Part shown: in pieces, positions 6,634 through 10,754 of the stretch
How the letters are laid out: each line of letters begins with the position of its first letter
Position numbering within the stretch: position 1 is the first letter of the stretch
Assembly: GCA_016283195.1 (NCBI GenBank)
Contig: JAEEML010000175.1
Location: 1-10,754, forward strand
Origin: Deltaproteobacteria bacterium
Lineage (GTDB): Bacteria; JAEEML01
Reading direction: 5' to 3'
DNA: 10,754 nucleotides
Position numbers and translations under genes: made by a program
The notes under the pieces: generated by a model
What the model saw: the letters and a program-made list of their open reading frames with translations, nothing else
Databases searched by the model: none
What the model was told of the DNA's origin: nothing

Positions 6634-9042
6634 TTAGCGCAGCGTAAGTTTGTGCTCTTCAAGGTGCTTTAAAAGGGCCTGATGGAAGCCGGTAATCTCT
6701 TCGCCGCTGATGGTGCGGTCGGCCCGCCCCAGCCAGTAACGAATGGAATAACTCACCATGCCTTCCGGCAAGCCTTTGCCGGTATAAGAGCTGACGAATT
6801 GCCAGCCCTTAGTGAGCGGATTCTCAAATTTCTTTATAATTTCGCTAAATTCCCCATAGGGCTTACCGGCAGGGAAGAGCACGCTGAAATCGAGCCAGGA
6901 ACCGGGCACGTTAGCCGGCGCTTTAAAGTGCACTTCCGGATAAATGGGGCCGCTCATAGCTGCCAGGCTAAGCTCAAACCAGACTACTTCCGCTCCTTTG
7001 CCAAAGGGTGCCAGCTGGCTCTGCGCCAAGTGGCCGATATGGCCGTAGAGCTTGCCATCTTTACCCTTTACGGCGAGGCAAATAGCCGGATCAATCCAGG
7101 GCCATTCACTGCTTTTTTCGGCCGGCACCAGTTCATATTCTTCACCGCGCGCGCCGTTTTCCATCACGCTCTTTAAAACGCCTTTAGCCTCGGCAAAAAG
7201 ATCGCTCAGAGAACCGTTTTTAGTGAGCCTAAAGAATACAGCCCCTAAATTATCGTGTTCCTGCCAATCCTTTTCTCCTTTGGGGAAATAAACTTTGCCG
7301 GCCTCAAAAAGGCGCAAGGTATCGGTATGGTGGCGGTTCATGTTGGTAAAAGCCAAGAGACCGGGAATAAGGCTGGTGCGCAGGCGCGCCAGATGGCCGG
7401 CACAGGGGTTAGCTATTTTAAGCGTCTCTTTGGGCGCAGCTTTCAGCTCTTTTAACCACTCATCATCAAACCAGGAATAAGCGTGCACTTCGTTAAAATT
7501 ATGGGCACTCGCCATGAGGCGGCGCACAATTTGCAAGCGGTCATGCTCTATTAAATGCTTTAAAGGTGTTTGCTCCACCTTGGGCATGGCGGGGGTGATA
7601 TTGTCGTAGCCGTAAACGCGGGCCACCTCTTCCACTAAATCCTGAGCAATAGCGATATCGGTGCGGTGCTGCGGAGCAGTAACTATAGTGGTGCCACCCT
7701 CGCCCACTTCCACTTGAAATTCCAGGCTCTTTAAAATAGAGTTTATCGTCTCTTCGGAGATATCCATGCCCACTTTGTTTTTAATATAGCCGGGTTCCAA
7801 AGTGATTTTGGCCGGCTCTTTGGGGCGCGGAATGATTGTCGTCATTTTGGAAGCCACTTTGACTTTTTGCCCGCCATCCATCAGCAATTTGACATAGCGT
7901 TTTAAAGCGAGCTCCATATTACAAATGGGCTGATTCTTTTCGAAGCGCAGGCTGGAATCGGTTCTTAGCGCGAGGCGCAAAGCGGTGCGCCGCACCCGGG
8001 CCGGGTAAAAATTGGCGCTTTCCAAAAAGAGCGAGGTGGTGTCATCAAAAACCTGGGAATCATGGCCGCCCATCACCCCGGCAATAGCCACCGGCTCCTC
8101 GCCGTTAAAGATCATGAGGTCGCTTTTTATCATTTTGCGCTCTTCATCATCGAGCGTCATAAAAGTGCCTTCATGGCCAAAGGGGGCAACGCGCACGCGA
8201 TCTATCTTGCGCCCATCAAAAGAGTGCATGGGCTGAGCGAGTTCCCAAAGCAAATAATTGGTTAAATCAACCAAAATATTGATGGGCCGTGAACCAACCG
8301 CAGCCAGGCGCGCCTGGATAATGGCCGGCGAGGGAGCGGTGGAAAGATTTTCAAGGCGCACGCCGGAATAGCCGCGCCCGCCCTCTGGATCGTCATCTAT
8401 AGTAATATCGAGAGCCGGCAAATCATCGTGCTGCTTTAGGTCATAAGTATCAAGGGGCGACAATTGGCCGTGCAAAATAGCCGCGAGCTCCCTGGCAAAG
8501 CCGTAGTGGCCCCAAAGGTCGGCGCGGTGAGTCAAACTTTTATTATCAAATTCAATGAGATAATCATCATCAGGCACCAGTTCGGAAAGAGGGGTACCGG
8601 GCTTTAAATCAGCGGGCAATTCAATAACGCCATAATGGAAATCACCCCACCCTAGCTCCTTTAAAGAGCAGAGCATAGCTTCACACATCAGGCCGTGGCG
8701 CTCCTCTTTAACCACTTTTTGCCCGCCGCTAAGTTCGGCACCGGTAAGAGCAATAGCGGTAGTGAGGCCGCTCTTTACATTAGGCGCCCCGCATATAGTT
8801 TTAATAGTGCGCCCGCCGCCGATATCGGCTTCCACAATAGAAAGCGGATGGTCGGGACGGCTTTCGGCATGGGGAGTAACACTTAAAACTTTGCCGATAA
8901 CCACATTTTTGTGATGGCGCTCAAGATGCTCCACCCCCTCTACTTCGGCGGTAGCCATAGTGAGTTTTAGCGCCAGAGCTTCCGGCGCCGGCAAAGTACA
9001 ATCTTTTAAATAACTGGTCATCCATTCCAAAGAAAGTTTCAT
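6634..9042 (-). CDS. pheT: Phenylalanine-tRNA ligase beta subunit
   Basis: PheT is the beta chain of the (alpha-beta)2 Phe-tRNA synthetase, which binds and positions tRNA-Phe and edits Tyr-tRNA-Phe. At 802 residues it has the normal bacterial length and domain order. The EMAP-type tRNA-binding domain is at about 45-150 (VVIGKVLSV, ICGAPNV). Next come HRADLWGHYGFARELAAI (172-189) and the B3/B4 editing region (about 220-385) with GVMGG (322-326) and RTDSSLRFEK (360-369). The B5 domain is at about 408-482 (HRTDIAIAQDLVEEVARVYGYD). A catalytic-like core follows, then the C-terminal FDX-ACB anticodon-binding domain (about 708-802) ending GRADRTISGEEI. In that last domain, PGSWLDFSVL replaces the usual Arg-Asp-(Leu/Ile) start. 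ATG 9042 has GAGG close upstream. It lies 13 bp after pheS and 11 bp before pncC. Confidence 0.98.
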   Translation of the reverse strand: MKLSLEWMTSYLKDCTLPAPEALALKLTMATAEVEGVEHLERHHKNVVIGKVLSVTPHAESRPDHPLSIVEADIGGGRTIKTICGAPNVKSGLTTAIALTGAELSGGQKVVKEERHGLMCEAMLCSLKELGWGDFHYGVIELPADLKPGTPLSELVPDDDYLIEFDNKSLTHRADLWGHYGFARELAAILHGQLSPLDTYDLKQHDDLPALDITIDDDPEGGRGYSGVRLENLSTAPSPAIIQARLAAVGSRPINILVDLTNYLLWELAQPMHSFDGRKIDRVRVAPFGHEGTFMTLDDEERKMIKSDLMIFNGEEPVAIAGVMGGHDSQVFDDTTSLFLESANFYPARVRRTALRLALRTDSSLRFEKNQPICNMELALKRYVKLLMDGGQKVKVASKMTTIIPRPKEPAKITLEPGYIKNKVGMDISEETINSILKSLEFQVEVGEGGTTIVTAPQHRTDIAIAQDLVEEVARVYGYDNITPAMPKVEQTPLKHLIEHDRLQIVRRLMASAHNFNEVHAYSWFDDEWLKELKAAPKETLKIANPCAGHLARLRTSLIPGLLAFTNMNRHHTDTLRLFEAGKVYFPKGEKDWQEHDNLGAVFFRLTKNGSLSDLFAEAKGVLKSVMENGARGEEYELVPAEKSSEWPWIDPAICLAVKGKDGKLYGHIGHLAQSQLAPFGKGAEVVWFELSLAAMSGPIYPEVHFKAPANVPGSWLDFSVLFPAGKPYGEFSEIIKKFENPLTKGWQFVSSYTGKGLPEGMVSYSIRYWLGRADRTISGEEITGFHQALLKHLEEHKLTLR

Positions 9043-9055
9043 TGGACACCTCTAA

Positions 9056-10075
9056 TCAAAGCATGGCCGGGAATTGGCTGAGTACGCGAATATCGCCGCC
9101 GTTTAAATAGCGGATATCGGAAATGCCGTATTTCATCATGGCCAGGCGCGTAAGCCCCACGCCAAAAGCAAAACCGCTATATTCATTCGGATCGATAAGG
9201 CCGTTTTTCAGCACATTGGGGTGAATGAGGCCGCAGGGGAGTAATTCCACCCAGCCGCTTCTTTTACAAGTGGGGCAGCCGCTGCCGCCGCAAATAAGGC
9301 ACTCGATATCGAGCTCAAAACCGGGCTCGGTAAAGGGGAAAAAGCCGGGGCGCAGGCGCACGGTAACCTCTTTATGAAAGACGCCGCTAAGAAGGGTTTT
9401 CATCACCGCTATCAAATTGGCAATGGTGATGTTTTTATCAATCATGAGCCCTTCAAGCTGATAAAAAGTATTTTCATGCGAGGCATCAAGGTTTTCCGCT
9501 CTAAAGCAGCGCCCGGGGAAAATGGCTCTAAGTGGCGCCCCGAAACGGCGCATCACCCGCACCTGGTTAGCTGTAGTGTGCGTGCGCAAAAGGAGGCCGT
9601 TAGTGAGCCAAAAAGTATCCTGAGCTTCGCGCGCCGGGTGATCTTTGGGGATATTGGGGCCATCGAAATTATTAAATTCCGTCTCCACTTCATAGCCGCT
9701 ATCCACCATAAAGCCCATATCGGTAAAGAGCTGCTCGAGCTCCAGTTGCACCAAAGAAACCGGGTGGAGCGAACCTGGCGCCATAGCGCTCACCGGCATG
9801 GTCAAATCTATTTCCGGGCGAATATCGCCGGCCGCCTCACCTGCCGTTTTACCAGCAAAAGCGTTTTCGGCCAATTCCTTTAACTGGTTGAAAAGTTTCC
9901 CGAATTCTTTACGGGCTTCCACGCTCATGGCCCGCATATCCACCGATTTTTGGAAATTGGTGATGAGCCCCTGTTTGCGCCCTAAATATTTAGTGCGCAG
10001 TTCTTCTCGCGCCTCGGCGCTTTTGGCCTCAGCCAGGTCATGCAAAAATTGTTCTTTTAATTCCGCTAGTTTCAT
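9056..10075 (-). CDS. pheS: Phenylalanine-tRNA ligase alpha subunit
   Basis: PheS is the catalytic alpha chain of Phe-tRNA synthetase, a class II enzyme that activates phenylalanine with ATP and charges tRNA-Phe. The 339 residues are full length. An N-terminal coiled-coil (about 1-85) is followed by motif 1 (about 101-122), DHPAR (145-149) and HTT (166-168). Motif 2 runs from RCFRAENLDASHE (189-201) to FYQLEGL, and motif 3 is GVGLTRLAMMKYGI (305-318). Cys259, Cys262, Cys267 and Cys270 form a C-x2-C-x4-C-x2-C cluster just before the WVELLPCG segment, suggesting a small metal-binding loop known in some PheS lineages. ATG 10075 follows a GGGGGC purine tract about 7 bases upstream. It is the first gene of the pheS-pheT-pncC-glycosyltransferase unit. 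The leader shows neither a T-box nor a Phe-rich leader peptide. Confidence 0.98.
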   Translation of the reverse strand: MKLAELKEQFLHDLAEAKSAEAREELRTKYLGRKQGLITNFQKSVDMRAMSVEARKEFGKLFNQLKELAENAFAGKTAGEAAGDIRPEIDLTMPVSAMAPGSLHPVSLVQLELEQLFTDMGFMVDSGYEVETEFNNFDGPNIPKDHPAREAQDTFWLTNGLLLRTHTTANQVRVMRRFGAPLRAIFPGRCFRAENLDASHENTFYQLEGLMIDKNITIANLIAVMKTLLSGVFHKEVTVRLRPGFFPFTEPGFELDIECLICGGSGCPTCKRSGWVELLPCGLIHPNVLKNGLIDPNEYSGFAFGVGLTRLAMMKYGISDIRYLNGGDIRVLSQFPAML

Positions 10076-10098
10076 CTAATGCCCCCAGCAAAAGTGTA

Positions 10099-10121
10099 GC
10101 CTGGCAAATTTTTGGCCAGGC
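10099..10121 (-). promoter_or_regulatory. Hairpin in the pheS leader
   Basis: GCCTGGC (10099-10105) and GCCAGGC (10115-10121) make a perfect 7 bp stem with a 9-base A/T-rich loop, ending about 24 bases before the pheS ATG. No T-run follows on the pheS strand, so it does not look like an attenuator or intrinsic terminator. It may shape the 5' end of the pheS mRNA or be left from a regulatory leader. Confidence 0.35.
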
Positions 10122-10175
10122 GGCGTCAAAATGCCACAACTTGGGCGGGGTGTCCATAGTGATTATGCCTTTGTG

Positions 10176-10237
10176 ACAACCAATTAATCCTTCACTTCCT
10201 AAAAACCGACTAGAAATGTAAACAGTGCTTTGGTTGT
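10176..10237. repeat. Spaced 8 bp inverted repeat beside the edge gene
   Basis: ACAACCAA (10176-10183) and TTGGTTGT (10230-10237) are exact inverted copies 46 bases apart, lying between the unknown edge gene and the pheS leader. On the + strand the right arm is followed by AAG and seven T (10241-10247), but no gene points that way to need a terminator. It could be a protein-binding site, an element boundary or chance. Confidence 0.2.
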
Positions 10238-10247
10238 AAGTTTTTTT

Positions 10248-10733
10248 CTATCGAGCGGCTTTCCAAGATTCAGGTTCAAGTTCTGGATAACTCATAACAA
10301 CCAACCGAACAAGTGAAAGCAACATGCCAAGACTATCGCCCATTTCCAAAGTAAACCATTCTGAGAAGAATCTGTCGGTGCTTTCTTGGGCATTAAGCAT
10401 CAAAGTATTACATTTTTCGCAAATTGGTGCCAGGTTTTCTACAATATATTTACCAAATTCATGTGTTGGCGGTGGTGGAGTTATTGGTTTTGATGATTTA
10501 TATGAGCCGAGCAATAAATATTTTTCCTCTTTTTCGGTTCTTTTTGTATTTGTGAGCTCATAGAGACGACTCAGTATACTCAGTACCATGCTCTTCATAA
10601 CTCGAGAAATTTTTGCCTCGGTATATGAGCACAGTGGTGAAGCACCATAATTTTGTGCTGTGGCTTTATTGAAATTATCTAACGAAGAAATAATATCTTC
10701 CATTCCTGCAATTAAAACCTCATATAATTCCAT
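10248..10733 (-). CDS. Unrecognised AT-rich gene at the right edge
   Basis: I do not recognise this protein. ATG 10733 has AGGA 8 bases upstream and gives 161 residues. The frame opens just after an in-frame TGA at 10752-10754, and a GTG at 10751 would add six residues, so the gene looks complete at its 5' end. It appears soluble and helical. Residues 10-60 form a charged helical region, a linker with PITPPPPT (83-90) follows, then CEKC (105-108) in an ICEKCNTLML stretch, and a C-terminal helix with MGMLLSL-like hydrophobic character (about 131-147). One CxxC pair could bind metal only with outside ligands. Base composition differs from its neighbours: 10441-10560 has about 33% G+C, against about 55% in a pheT sample. 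That hints at a laterally acquired or accessory gene. No phage, toxin-antitoxin or defence motif is visible. Confidence 0.6.
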   Translation of the reverse strand: MELYEVLIAGMEDIISSLDNFNKATAQNYGASPLCSYTEAKISRVMKSMVLSILSRLYELTNTKRTEKEEKYLLLGSYKSSKPITPPPPTHEFGKYIVENLAPICEKCNTLMLNAQESTDRFFSEWFTLEMGDSLGMLLSLVRLVVMSYPELEPESWKAAR

Positions 10734-10754
10734 ATCTATCTTCCTAAGCACTCA

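Noticed and set aside
9374-9883. A 169-codon rightward frame
   Set aside because: It lies entirely antisense to pheS and reflects the biased third positions of that gene.
10076-10247. T-box riboswitch controlling pheS
   Set aside because: The leader has no AGGGTGG-type T-box sequence and no terminator with a T-run, and it is too short for a full T-box leader plus promoter.

Overview
The window is a bacterial chromosome segment of roughly 50% G+C. The bacterial-type pheS (339 aa) and pheT (802 aa) pair, the bacterial RibD fusion, and Shine-Dalgarno sequences before nearly every gene place it in Bacteria. I could not fix the phylum. PheS carries a four-cysteine insert (C-x2-C-x4-C-x2-C), which from memory occurs in PheS of several phyla and does not decide the question.

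Layout, left to right. (1) A rightward, tightly overlapping unit, 173-3511: ribD (riboflavin synthesis), a polytopic GT-C/GT39-like sugar transferase whose start overlaps the ribD stop (ATGA), and a MarR-family regulator whose start lies inside the end of the transferase gene. (2) A convergent leftward pair of unrecognised genes, 3499-4568: a five-segment membrane protein followed by a small helical soluble protein. The soluble gene's stop overlaps the marR stop by 13 bp. (3) A 220-260 bp non-coding stretch, about 4569-4828, holding a REP-like palindromic block and a second perfect hairpin. (4) A leftward housekeeping operon, 4829-10075, transcribed pheS -> pheT -> pncC (CinA C-terminal domain) -> GT4 glycosyltransferase of the sucrose-phosphate-synthase/mannosylfructose-phosphate-synthase type. 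Gaps of 11-13 bp separate these genes, and Shine-Dalgarno sequences sit at or against the preceding stop codons. (5) A 172 bp spacer, then an AT-richer leftward gene of unknown function at the right edge.

Functionally this is mostly core metabolism: flavin precursor synthesis, Phe-tRNA charging, and NAD-cycle repair by NMN deamidation. Two glycosyltransferases of very different fold are attached to these operons. The least explained parts are the 3499-4568 gene pair, the REP-like spacer and the gene at the right edge. I found no CRISPR array, transposase, tRNA or rRNA gene, FMN riboswitch or T-box leader. I see no convincing new multi-gene system, and the findings below are modest leads.
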